From assembly GCF_001758465.1 (NCBI RefSeq), contig NZ_MJIC01000021.1:1-64000 (forward strand): a DNA stretch of 64,000 nucleotides. The letters run 5' to 3'. Shown in pieces: positions 19,710-27,835 of the stretch. The number at the start of each line of letters is the position of its first letter. Position 1 is the stretch's first letter. Both the position numbers and the translations under genes were made by a program. Origin of the DNA: Marisediminitalea lipolytica (GTDB lineage: Bacteria > Pseudomonadota > Gammaproteobacteria > Enterobacterales > Alteromonadaceae). A model generated the notes under the pieces. That model did not search any database. It had not been told where the DNA came from and saw only the letters and a program-made list of their open reading frames with translations.

Positions 19710-20561
19710 TTAGAGGCTATTTTTGACTAACTGACGTAGCGACGTAGTTGGATGGCCAAGCAATTGCCTAAGCACGTGGCTGTCGTCAAACAAAGCGCCA
19801 TTGGCAGCACCAGCATCGGAATCTGCCAGCATTTCGGCCACAGGCGCGGGCAAACCCGCTTTTTGCAGTGCGGCACTAAACTCTGCCTGGGGTAAATTAA
19901 TATACGGAATATCCCGACCAGACTCTTCACTGATAATGGCACACAGTTCACTCAGAGTATAACTCTCGTCACCGGCCAATTCGTACACTTTACCCTGTTG
20001 TGGTTCGCTGGATAACAAGACTTTGGCCGCCGCTTCGCCATAGTCCTCACGGGCGGATGAACTGATTTTGCCCTCTTCGGCACTACCGATAAAGCCGCTG
20101 TTTTCGAGCGCAGCCGGAATGCTCGCCAGATAGTTTTCAGTGTACCAGCCGTTGCGCAGCAGAACATAGGGAACACCCGATGCCTGCAAGTAAGATTCGG
20201 TTTGGATATGCTCTTCGGCTAGCCCTAATGGTGAATCGTTCACATTAAGAAGACTGGTGTAAGCAATTAATTTAACGCCAGCCTGTTTTGCCGCATCAAT
20301 CACATTTTTATGTTGAGGTAACCGCTGACCCACCTCACTGGAAGAAATCAGCAATAACTTATCCACACCTTCAAGGGCGGTTTTAAGCGCATCCGGGGCA
20401 GTATAGTCAGCAACCCGAATATTCACGCCTTGTTCTTTTAATGCGGTTGCCTTCTCTGGGTTACGCACCACCGCAACAATGTTTTCTGCCGGTGTACCTG
20501 CTAAAAGATGTTTGATAACGAATTGACCCAGTTGACCTGTGGCACCTGTAACAGCAATCAT
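19710..20561 (-). CDS. qorB: QorB/YtfG-type NAD(P)H:quinone oxidoreductase, NmrA-like
   Basis: The 283-residue protein is an atypical short-chain dehydrogenase closely resembling E. coli YtfG (quinone oxidoreductase 2), which reduces quinones with NADPH. The nucleotide-binding motif GATGQLG is at residues 5-11, and LLISSSEVGQR, LLRNGWYTENYLAS and KVYELAGD are family-specific stretches. It is divergent from an HxlR regulator, the same pairing as ytfG/ytfH in E. coli. A likely redox- or quinone-responsive unit; the natural substrate is not shown by the sequence. Confidence 0.9.
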   Translation of the reverse strand: MIAVTGATGQLGQFVIKHLLAGTPAENIVAVVRNPEKATALKEQGVNIRVADYTAPDALKTALEGVDKLLLISSSEVGQRLPQHKNVIDAAKQAGVKLIAYTSLLNVNDSPLGLAEEHIQTESYLQASGVPYVLLRNGWYTENYLASIPAALENSGFIGSAEEGKISSSAREDYGEAAAKVLLSSEPQQGKVYELAGDESYTLSELCAIISEESGRDIPYINLPQAEFSAALQKAGLPAPVAEMLADSDAGAANGALFDDSHVLRQLLGHPTTSLRQLVKNSL

Positions 20562-20628
20562 TCTGAACTCCTTGGTTTTGTTTGTATGACTCGCTTAATT
20601 CCTATATAAAGCCTATACTTAGCAAAAT

Positions 20629-20642
20629 AAGGTACCTACCTT
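20629..20642. promoter_or_regulatory. Candidate HxlR operator in the qorB/hxlR intergenic region
   Basis: AAGGTA-CC-TACCTT is a perfect inverted repeat of six-base arms lying between the divergent qorB and HxlR-family genes, 43 bases before the regulator's ATG. Regulators of this family usually bind such dyads in their own divergent promoter. Assignment is by position only. Confidence 0.5.
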
Positions 20643-20684
20643 TGGGTAAGTGTCGATTTCACTACTAATGACCGTTTTTTGCAG

Positions 20685-21104
20685 ATGAATAACGTTAAAA
20701 AAGCACTTGAAGAGCTCACGCTTACGGAAAAATTCAGGCAAGGAAATGTACGGCTGAATGCTTGCCCTTCGCGCAACGTACTCAAGGATGTCACCAGTCG
20801 CTGGGGCGTGTTAGTGTTTCTTACCTTGCAACAAGGAACCCATCGTTACAGTGAATTACGCCACAAAATTAACGGCGTTAGCGAAAAAATGCTGACTCAG
20901 ACTCTACATGCCCTGGAGGAAGATGGGTTTGTATTACGCACTGCCCATCCGGTCATTCCTCCCCATGTTGAGTACAGCCTTACAGAAAGTGGTAAAGAAG
21001 TGGCGGTAAGAGTAGAAGAGCTGGTGAATTGGATTGAGGTGAATATTAATTCGATACTAACAGCGAAGGATGAGTACGCTGCTGCGCATAATGAAGCCGG
21101 ATGA
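20685..21104 (+). CDS. HxlR-family redox-responsive transcriptional regulator
   Basis: This 139-residue winged-helix regulator of the HxlR family corresponds to E. coli YtfH by context. Family features are NACPSRNVLKDVTSRWG, with the conserved N-terminal cysteine at position 27 that acts as the redox or electrophile sensor in YodB and QorR, and RYSELRHKINGVSEKMLTQTLHALEEDGFV, the helix-turn-helix. The ATG at 20685 is taken; a TTG two codons upstream is weaker. It probably represses qorB and itself. Confidence 0.88.
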   Translation: MNNVKKALEELTLTEKFRQGNVRLNACPSRNVLKDVTSRWGVLVFLTLQQGTHRYSELRHKINGVSEKMLTQTLHALEEDGFVLRTAHPVIPPHVEYSLTESGKEVAVRVEELVNWIEVNINSILTAKDEYAAAHNEAG

Positions 21105-21109
21105 AAAGG

Positions 21110-21139
21110 CAGGCCCCTGCCCTGATATAACGGGGCCTG
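21110..21139. terminator. Hairpin between convergent genes
   Basis: CAGGCCCC and GGGGCCTG form an eight-base stem with a 14-base loop, located just after the HxlR gene and before the end of the convergent peptidase gene. There is no T-tract, so it may act only as an RNA-stabilising or weak termination structure. Confidence 0.4.
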
Positions 21140-21148
21140 ACAGTTGTG

Positions 21149-21589
21149 CTAGATAGCCGCCTCAGTCACTTCACTAACCTGTTCAACACATGGTTTACTC
21201 AGGCGATATAAGGTTTCCGGCGTTTGGTACTGAGAATATTCATCCGGGATAAAAGTTGTGCAATAGGCAACCAGTTCTGAACAAAACCAGCTTTCCGGAC
21301 AATGATTAAATGACCGGAAAAATACGCCCTTAATACCTTTGTTATCAAAGGGCTTACCTATCAGGCTACGCGCACGGTTAAGGTCACCGTCAATTTGACG
21401 GTATTCTATGGAGTGATACCGGGCTGAAAAGTCAGCAATATCACTTACCAACACGCCAGCGCCGCCCTTAGCTTCTATCACGTGAGCTTCATCTTCATCC
21501 AAGATGCCAACATGAGACCATTGCGATCCGGTTCTCCATCTTATTAAGCGGGAAATCCAGGATCGGTTACATCCAAATACAATGACCAT
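21149..21589 (-). CDS. YiiX-like permuted papain-fold (NlpC/P60 superfamily) hydrolase
   Basis: This 146-residue protein fits the permuted NlpC/P60 fold, in which the catalytic His precedes the Cys. The likely catalytic residues are His26 in WSHVGI and Cys103 in WFCSELV, with Glu39 possibly orienting. The WRTGSQWSHVGI start and the CSELVAY helix are typical of YiiX/YebB-type proteins, whose substrates (peptidoglycan or lipid-modified) are mostly unknown. No signal peptide is seen. The ATG at 21589 is behind GGAG; a TTG four codons upstream overlaps that ribosome site and was rejected. Confidence 0.75.
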   Translation of the reverse strand: MVIVFGCNRSWISRLIRWRTGSQWSHVGILDEDEAHVIEAKGGAGVLVSDIADFSARYHSIEYRQIDGDLNRARSLIGKPFDNKGIKGVFFRSFNHCPESWFCSELVAYCTTFIPDEYSQYQTPETLYRLSKPCVEQVSEVTEAAI

Positions 21590-21824
21590 TTTTCTCTCCA
21601 ATTCATAACAGAACAGCGCAACGAATCGTTCCGTTTACAGAAATACACTGAAGGTTTGATTGCAGGTGTTACGAGATTATTGCGCATACTCAGGCTGGTC
21701 TGGCCTGAGACGTGATTAAATTTCGTTCATATTAGTTAAAACTAAAACTCGATGTGTGTCAAAAGCAAAAGTCAAACGGGCGCAAAATTCCTTAACATTT
21801 AACATTTGGCTAACCAAACGCCGT

Positions 21825-23057
21825 TTAAGTAACCGTTTGCTGTAACCTGAAACGGGCTTCAAGGTACCTTTGCTCTTCAATGAGGCACTTTAACTTTTCA
21901 CACGCCTCCCAAACTGCCTGAAAACTAATATACAGTGGCGCAAACCCCACCCTTAACCGATCCGGCGCTCTGAAGTCGGCAACGACACCGGCCTCGATCC
22001 ACGCCTGACAAATGGCATAGGCATGCTCATGGCGAAAGGCAAGTTGACTGCCACGTTCTTTTGCTGCGGAGGGCGAAACGCAAGGCAGCACGCTATCTAG
22101 CTCCAGCACACGTAAACATTCCAGAAAAAACTCCCCCATAGCCATGGATTTTTGCCTGACCTGCAATATATCCACGTCTTTCCACACCGACAACGCAGCC
22201 TCTAACACACTCATAGCGATCACCGCCGGTGTACCTGACAGGTTTTGCTTTACCCCTGCCGCCGGTGCATAAGCCGAACCGAACGTGAAAGGGGAAGCAT
22301 GGCCCATCCAACCACTCACAGGCTGTTTAAATTGTTGCTGATGCCGCTTAGCTACGTAAATAAACGCCGGCGCACCAGGGCCGCCGTTCAGGTACTTATA
22401 GGTACATCCCACAGCAAAATCAGCTTCATGGGCATCGAGATGCACTGGCAGGGCCCCTGCCGAATGCGCCAGATCCCACACCACCAGAATCCCTTTAGCG
22501 TGTGCAGTGCGGGTAATTTCTTTCATGTCCAGCAAACGACCAGAGCGAAAGTTAACCTGAGTGAGTAAAAGCACTGCAATACTTTCATCCAGCATCGCCT
22601 CAATGCTTTCCTCATCCACCAGAACTAACTCGCATCGGTCTTCGCCCAGTTGCTCACTTAGGCCCTCTATGGTGTAAATATCAGTCGGGAAATTATCTGA
22701 GGTAGTCATCACCTTGCGCCTTCCCGGTTGCATACGGATAGCACCACTTAACACCTTAAACAGATTCACCGAAATAGAGTCACAACAAATCACCTGCCCC
22801 GGCGCAGCGCCAATCAGCGGCGCTATCTGCTCACCGCATTGTTGCGGTAAGTCGATCCAGGCATGTTTGTTCCAACTGGTAATTAAATCCTGCCCCCATT
22901 GCTGAGTCACTACCTCAACCGCTCGCTGCTTCGCAGCCACAGGCAAAGGTCCAAGAGAGTTACCATCCAGGTAAATAACGCCTTCCGGTAAACAAAATTG
23001 CTCTCGAAAGGATGCAAGACAGTCCTGCTCATCCAGCTTTTTCGCCACCGCCTGCAT
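21825..23057 (-). CDS. kynU: KynU, kynureninase
   Basis: Kynureninase is a PLP enzyme that cleaves kynurenine to anthranilate and alanine in tryptophan breakdown. In this 410-residue protein the PLP lysine is Lys221 in CTYKYLNGGPG, with Asp195 and His198 in WDLAHSAG binding the cofactor, and the substrate region LDGNSLGPLP near residue 30. The ATG shares one base with the upstream hydrolase stop, so translation is coupled. No kynA (tryptophan dioxygenase) is seen in the window. Confidence 0.94.
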   Translation of the reverse strand: MQAVAKKLDEQDCLASFREQFCLPEGVIYLDGNSLGPLPVAAKQRAVEVVTQQWGQDLITSWNKHAWIDLPQQCGEQIAPLIGAAPGQVICCDSISVNLFKVLSGAIRMQPGRRKVMTTSDNFPTDIYTIEGLSEQLGEDRCELVLVDEESIEAMLDESIAVLLLTQVNFRSGRLLDMKEITRTAHAKGILVVWDLAHSAGALPVHLDAHEADFAVGCTYKYLNGGPGAPAFIYVAKRHQQQFKQPVSGWMGHASPFTFGSAYAPAAGVKQNLSGTPAVIAMSVLEAALSVWKDVDILQVRQKSMAMGEFFLECLRVLELDSVLPCVSPSAAKERGSQLAFRHEHAYAICQAWIEAGVVADFRAPDRLRVGFAPLYISFQAVWEACEKLKCLIEEQRYLEARFRLQQTVT

Positions 23058-23893
23058 TACCTGGCTCCTTTATTTAACACGTTTAATAACTGCTGATAGG
23101 CTGCTGTGTGCTGGTGTAACCAGTCAAAATGACCAGCACCGGCAACAATTATCGGTTTACTGCCCACCAGTTCGCTCTGAGACAATGGCACTATGGCATC
23201 AGCATCGCCCTGCAATAAAGTGACCTCAGCGACTATTTGTTGTGTAGTCGGTGTCGCCGCGGCGTAAGCCTGTGGTTGTTCTTCAGGTGTGCCGTTAAAA
23301 AATAATGGCGTGGCAGTCTGACAACTATTATCTCCCTGTGCATAAGAAACAGGGTCGGTAATGGCAGCTAGCCCGATAACGCCTTCGACAGGAAACGTCA
23401 CGGATTGTGCGGCCAGTAAAGCCAGATGCCCACCGGCAGAATGCCCCGCCAGATAAACTGGCACATTCTGCGGTAAGTCTTTATCAATCCACTGTTTGAT
23501 TTTGGGCAAAGCCTGATTGATATCATTTAAACTACCCGGCCAGCCTCCACCTTCATCGCCGGTTCGGCGATACTCGATTGCAAACGTGGCCACACCTTGT
23601 TTTGCCAACGCGGTAAACAGCCCGCGGGCATGAGTATAGTCATAAGCATTGAGCCAGCAGCCACCATGAATAAAAACCATGATTGTGCGTGGCTGTTCTG
23701 CCGTCGGCCAGTAATAGATGCGCTGCAACTTATCCTTGCCATAAGACTGACTGGCTGGTGCAATCCGGTAAGGCTGCTCGATAATATCGCTGTAAGGCAA
23801 ATTGGCGTTGAGCGTTTGAGAGTCTGTCGGTGTGCTGTTACACCCCATAACCATTAACACCATTGCCAGTACTACGAGTACCTGCTTGTTCAC
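23057..23893 (-). CDS. Lipoprotein alpha/beta hydrolase, candidate kynurenine formamidase
   Basis: This 278-residue alpha/beta hydrolase has a lipobox (VMGC, Cys18), so it is probably anchored in the cell envelope. The oxyanion motif HGGCW at 76-80 is the HGGxW form seen in arylformamidases and related hormone-sensitive-lipase-like enzymes. The nucleophile is Ser152 in GHSAGG; Asp in GDADAIVPL and His in GAGHFDWLH complete the triad. It is fused translationally to kynU (one-base overlap), which argues for hydrolysis of N-formylkynurenine, but an envelope location for that step would be unusual. GTG start behind GGAGAAG. Confidence 0.75.
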   Translation of the reverse strand: MNKQVLVVLAMVLMVMGCNSTPTDSQTLNANLPYSDIIEQPYRIAPASQSYGKDKLQRIYYWPTAEQPRTIMVFIHGGCWLNAYDYTHARGLFTALAKQGVATFAIEYRRTGDEGGGWPGSLNDINQALPKIKQWIDKDLPQNVPVYLAGHSAGGHLALLAAQSVTFPVEGVIGLAAITDPVSYAQGDNSCQTATPLFFNGTPEEQPQAYAAATPTTQQIVAEVTLLQGDADAIVPLSQSELVGSKPIIVAGAGHFDWLHQHTAAYQQLLNVLNKGAR

Positions 23894-24187
23894 GACTTAC
23901 TTCTCCCAAACTGCCTTAAAATTAACCCCGAAAGAGTATCTATTATCAACTTGCGGCGCAACCAAAGCGCAAAAAAGACAAAAAGTTAGTAAGCACAAAC
24001 ATACAGCATATACATTAAAAAATAATAACTGTCATAACAAATGTCATATGCAGACAGCCCGCCAGTCACAGCGCTGTCGTCACACTGCAGTGACGATTTA
24101 TGGTGCAATAATGCGGTACTGAACAAAGGTACGGTTTTACCTGGTAACTTGAATTCACTGCAAATAGATAGGTATGGAGTACAGACT

Positions 24188-24619
24188 ATGGCAAACTTAA
24201 TTTCATCTGCGAACAACAAAAAAGACACAATGTCCTCAGCTAATTTTATTGATGGTTTCTGGTTTTACTTTCAGGATGGTGATTCCGATATCGCCGTGCA
24301 CGGTTCTGCCTGGTCCGGTAAAGAAACGGTTTACGTTAACGATAATCCGGTGTCTTCCAAACGGGAACTTTTCAAACTGGTCAGTGAGCATGAATTTGTT
24401 CACAATGGCCACGAGTATCGTGTTCGCTATCATGTAAAAAGCTTAATTCGTGCAGACCTTGAATGTTCTGTTTACAAGGATGGCCAGTTGCTTGCTTCAC
24501 AAACCAAAGGCGTTGTAAAAACAGCGAAACAAGGCTGGTTACATATTCTGAAGATGTTTGTGTTCGGCATGGTTTTTGGTGCGTCCGCAGCCGCTTTGAT
24601 TAAGTATCTGACTGCATAA
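24188..24619 (+). CDS. Conserved hypothetical single-span membrane protein
   Basis: The function of this 143-residue protein is not recognised. It has a soluble N-terminal part with Gly/Asp/His-rich beta-type sequence (FWFYFQDGDSDIAVHGSAW, HNGHEYRVRYHVKS) and one hydrophobic C-terminal segment at about 121-139, giving a tail-anchored layout. The ATG at 24188 follows GGAG by eight bases; a longer frame exists upstream but lacks a site. It ends 11 bases before a small XRE regulator that also has a C-terminal membrane segment, so the two probably act together at the inner membrane. Confidence 0.6.
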   Translation: MANLISSANNKKDTMSSANFIDGFWFYFQDGDSDIAVHGSAWSGKETVYVNDNPVSSKRELFKLVSEHEFVHNGHEYRVRYHVKSLIRADLECSVYKDGQLLASQTKGVVKTAKQGWLHILKMFVFGMVFGASAAALIKYLTA

Positions 24620-24630
24620 GGAGAAGTGCA

Positions 24631-24951
24631 GTGGAAATCGACGCGTTGCAGGTCAGGACGCTTCGCCAGCAACATCAGTGGACCCAACAGCAGTTGGCAG
24701 AAATGTGTGGCGTCAGCCTGCGGACTATTCAGCGAATTGAGAAAGAAGGCAATGCCGCAACGGAAACCGTAATGAGTTTATGCGCGGTATTTGAAATACC
24801 ACAGCAAACGCTGCGTGTTGTGCCCGCACCTGACACAGAAACCTGGCAAACAGTCCGTGTGGGCAGGCAACTGTTCAGTATCCTGACGGCTTTGGTGATT
24901 GGTGTAATAAGCGGTGGTGCGATGATGTACTGGCTGTTGAGTACAACTTAG
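24631..24951 (+). CDS. XRE-family regulator with C-terminal membrane segment
   Basis: This 106-residue protein carries an XRE-type helix-turn-helix (about 8-60; QLAEMCGVSLRTIQRIEKEG) and a single transmembrane segment near the C-terminus (about 84-103). It starts with GTG behind AAGGAGA. A DNA-binding domain tethered to the membrane suggests signal-dependent release or direct membrane-based regulation, as in some ToxR-like systems, though it is much smaller. It follows the tail-anchored protein by 11 bases. Confidence 0.75.
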   Translation: MEIDALQVRTLRQQHQWTQQQLAEMCGVSLRTIQRIEKEGNAATETVMSLCAVFEIPQQTLRVVPAPDTETWQTVRVGRQLFSILTALVIGVISGGAMMYWLLSTT

Positions 24952-24970
24952 CCAAACAGATTACTCTAGC

Positions 24971-26359
24971 TTAGTATTCGTCAGGTACGTCAGGACCTGC
25001 GTAATTATCAAAACGCGAAAACTGGCCCTGGAAGGTTAGCCGGCAAGTACCGATAGGGCCGTTACGTTGCTTACCGATAATAATTTCGGCAACCCCTTTG
25101 TACTCACTGTTTTCGTGATATACCTCATCACGGTAAATAAACATGATCAAGTCGGCGTCCTGCTCGATAGAGCCGGATTCACGCAAGTCCGAGTTAACCG
25201 GGCGTTTGTCGGCCCGTTGTTCCAGACTCCGGTTAAGCTGAGACAGTGCAATCACCGGGATATTCAGCTCTTTCGCCAGTGCTTTAAGTGAACGTGAAAT
25301 TTCCGCGATTTCCAACGTACGGTTGTCACTTAACGCAGGTACGCGCATCAGCTGCAGGTAGTCCACCATGATCATGCTTAGCCCGCCCCGCTCACGCGCA
25401 AGTTTACGGGCCCGGCTGCGCACATCCATGGGAGTTAGACCAGAAGAGTCATCCACGTAGATGTTGTCTTTTTCCTTAAGCATTGCCATGGTGTTGGAAA
25501 TCCGCGCCCAGTCTTCATCATCGAGCTGAGCGGTACGAATTTTGGTTTGATCCACGCGGCTCAATGATGCCAGCATACGCATCATGATCTGTTCTGACGG
25601 CATCTCAAGACTGAATACCAGCACAGGCTTATCTTCGGCCAGCATGGCATTTTCTGCCAGGTTCATGGCAAAGGTGGTTTTACCCATGGACGGACGAGCC
25701 GCGACGATAATCAAATCAGAAGGTTGCAGACCACTGGTTTTTTTGTCCAGATCACTAAAGCCGGTAGTAACCCCGGTAACTTCCCGGTTATCCTTAATCA
25801 AGGCTTCCAGACGGTCGATGGTTTTACCTAACACCGACTCAATGCTTTGCGGGCCTTCAGATGCGCCGGTGCGACGTTCGGCAATTTCAAATACCTTACT
25901 CTCGGCCATGTCGAGAATATCAGCACTGTCACGCCCTTCCGGATTGTAACCTACTTCGGCGATTTCATTGGCAACACCAATAAGCTCACGGGTAATGGCA
26001 CGCTCACGAATAATTTTGGCGTAGGCTGTTACGTTAGCGGAGCTGGGCGTATTGCGCGCCAGCTCACCTAAGTAAGCAAAGCCTCCCGCATCTTCCAGCT
26101 GATCGTTATTTTCCAGCAGTTCGGAAACCGTAATCAGGTCCACCGGCTGACTTTGCGCCAGTAATTCTAATATCGCTTTAAATACGATTTGATGGGAGCG
26201 GTTATAAAACTCGGCATCTGTCACCAGCTCGGACACTTTGTCCCAGGACTCCGGATCAATCAGCATACTCCCCAACACAGCCTGCTCAGCTTCGATGCTG
26301 TGTGGCGGTATCTTGAGTTTTTCTACGCTTTTATCGGAACTGGCTGGAACGACTTTCAC
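24971..26359 (-). CDS. dnaB: DnaB, replicative DNA helicase
   Basis: DnaB is the hexameric 5'-3' helicase of the replication fork. The 462-residue call has the N-terminal domain (about 17-125, from IPPHSIEAEQAVLGSM), a linker and the RecA-like helicase domain with Walker A ARPSMGKTTF at 221-230 and Walker B MVDYLQLM. A GTG at 26359 gives a family-like start and length; in-frame upstream extension to 26533 would overlap the promoter of the NHL gene. It is separated by eight kilobases from rplI, its usual neighbour. Confidence 0.95.
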   Translation of the reverse strand: MKVVPASSDKSVEKLKIPPHSIEAEQAVLGSMLIDPESWDKVSELVTDAEFYNRSHQIVFKAILELLAQSQPVDLITVSELLENNDQLEDAGGFAYLGELARNTPSSANVTAYAKIIRERAITRELIGVANEIAEVGYNPEGRDSADILDMAESKVFEIAERRTGASEGPQSIESVLGKTIDRLEALIKDNREVTGVTTGFSDLDKKTSGLQPSDLIIVAARPSMGKTTFAMNLAENAMLAEDKPVLVFSLEMPSEQIMMRMLASLSRVDQTKIRTAQLDDEDWARISNTMAMLKEKDNIYVDDSSGLTPMDVRSRARKLARERGGLSMIMVDYLQLMRVPALSDNRTLEIAEISRSLKALAKELNIPVIALSQLNRSLEQRADKRPVNSDLRESGSIEQDADLIMFIYRDEVYHENSEYKGVAEIIIGKQRNGPIGTCRLTFQGQFSRFDNYAGPDVPDEY

Positions 26360-26492
26360 CTGACAGAAAACCTGATTTATTAACAAGAGCGGTATTATGC
26401 GACATTTGCCGCCCGGATTAAACGGAAAATGATCCAATCCCTCACACCGACAGTTATACTTAAGTTCAATCCAAAGGTCACAAGGGACAACC

Positions 26493-27671
26493 ATGAATAA
26501 AACGGCGCTACTGTTTTTAAGCGGGTTTTTCACCAGTATGGTCAGTGCACAAAGTTCGCTGGTTGCACTGGAAAGCTATCCTGAACCCGGCGCATCCCAT
26601 CCGCTCCCCGAGTTTAAAGTGGATGCCAGCTGGCCGCAGTTGCCCGATACCTGGATTATCGGTCAGGTCCCGGGGCTGGCCATCGATAAAAGCGATAACC
26701 TGTGGCTGTTACATCGGCCTAACTCGTTAAGTCCTTTGGATCTTGCCCTTGAACAATCCCCGCCTACAGGGGTGTGCTGTGAAGCCGCCCCGCATGTGGT
26801 GCAAATCTCGCCGCAGGGCAAGGTCCTGAACAGTTGGGGCGGCGAGAGCATAACGCCTGACATTGATGGCACCAACCAGTGGCCACAAACCGTTCATGGT
26901 CTGTTTGTAGATGACACCAACACCGTCTGGATTGGCGGCAATGGCAAGGGCGATCATGTCGTATTAAATTTTACTGCCGACGGCAAATTTATTCGACAGT
27001 TTGGTCAGCGCAACAAAACGGATGGCAATCAAAGTAAAGCGGCGCTGGGTAACCCGGCGGATATCTACCACGATACCCATACAACACAGGTGATGATCGC
27101 AGATGGGTATATTAATAAGCGTATTATTGAATTTGATACGGCAGGTAACCACTTTTCACAGTATTGGGGGGCTTACGCCAGCCAGCCTGGCGGGGGAACC
27201 CGCGACGGCGACTTTGATGTGTCTCAGGCCACCGCTGGTGCCGACAATATCAATACTGATGCCCCTGACTTTGGCGATATCGTTCACTGTGTCACCCAAT
27301 CGCAGAATGGTCTTATTTACGTCTGTGACCGTCGTAACAATCGTCTTCAGATCTTTAAAAACGATGAACAGGGTAACGCCCGGTTTGTGCGCGATTTAGT
27401 GATTGCAGGGCAGACCATGGGACTGGGTACCGCCACCGATGTGGCCTTTTCACCGGATAATAAATACCTCTACGTTGCCGACATGATGAATGGCCGTATC
27501 TGGGTGCTATGGCATGAAACCTATGAGCTGCTGGGCAGCTTTGGCCGCCCGGGCCGGTATCCCGGCCAGTTTACCTGGCTGCACAGCGTAGTGGCCGACA
27601 GCCAGGGGAATTTGTACACCTCAGAAGTTTCTACCGGTCGACGGGTACAAAAATTAGTGCTTATGCCATAA
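26493..27671 (+). CDS. Secreted NHL-repeat beta-propeller protein
   Basis: The 392-residue protein has a signal peptide (MNKTALLFLSGFFTSMVSA, cleavage after residue 19) and then an NHL-type six-bladed propeller with repeated blocks such as GLAIDKSDNLWLLHRPN, GLFVDDTNTVWIGGNG, LIYVCDRRNNRLQIFKN and YLYVADMMNGRIWVL. The layout resembles the peptidyl-alpha-hydroxyglycine lyase-like NHL proteins of marine bacteria, but the metal and catalytic residues of that enzyme could not be confirmed. It lies divergent from dnaB, with AAGGGA before the ATG. Confidence 0.82.
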   Translation: MNKTALLFLSGFFTSMVSAQSSLVALESYPEPGASHPLPEFKVDASWPQLPDTWIIGQVPGLAIDKSDNLWLLHRPNSLSPLDLALEQSPPTGVCCEAAPHVVQISPQGKVLNSWGGESITPDIDGTNQWPQTVHGLFVDDTNTVWIGGNGKGDHVVLNFTADGKFIRQFGQRNKTDGNQSKAALGNPADIYHDTHTTQVMIADGYINKRIIEFDTAGNHFSQYWGAYASQPGGGTRDGDFDVSQATAGADNINTDAPDFGDIVHCVTQSQNGLIYVCDRRNNRLQIFKNDEQGNARFVRDLVIAGQTMGLGTATDVAFSPDNKYLYVADMMNGRIWVLWHETYELLGSFGRPGRYPGQFTWLHSVVADSQGNLYTSEVSTGRRVQKLVLMP

Positions 27672-27835
27672 GCCATTCAGCACAGAGACGGGGCCGAATT
27701 ACGGCTCTGTCTTCGCGTCGTTATCGGTTCTCCGTTCAGATACAAAGAAACACTCTCCTACTTCCCACAGTCAGCTATCCCAGGTTTATGCTATGGTGGT
27801 ATTTTCGTTTTTACCTATCCATCAGGGATCACACA

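Noticed and set aside
22245-22568. Plus-strand frame of 107 codons opposite kynU
   Set aside because: Antisense to kynureninase, which is complete; the product has no family likeness.
23986-24228. Minus-strand frame of 80 codons in the gap before 24188
   Set aside because: Overlaps the start of the tail-anchored protein on the other strand, Cys/Phe-rich, no match.
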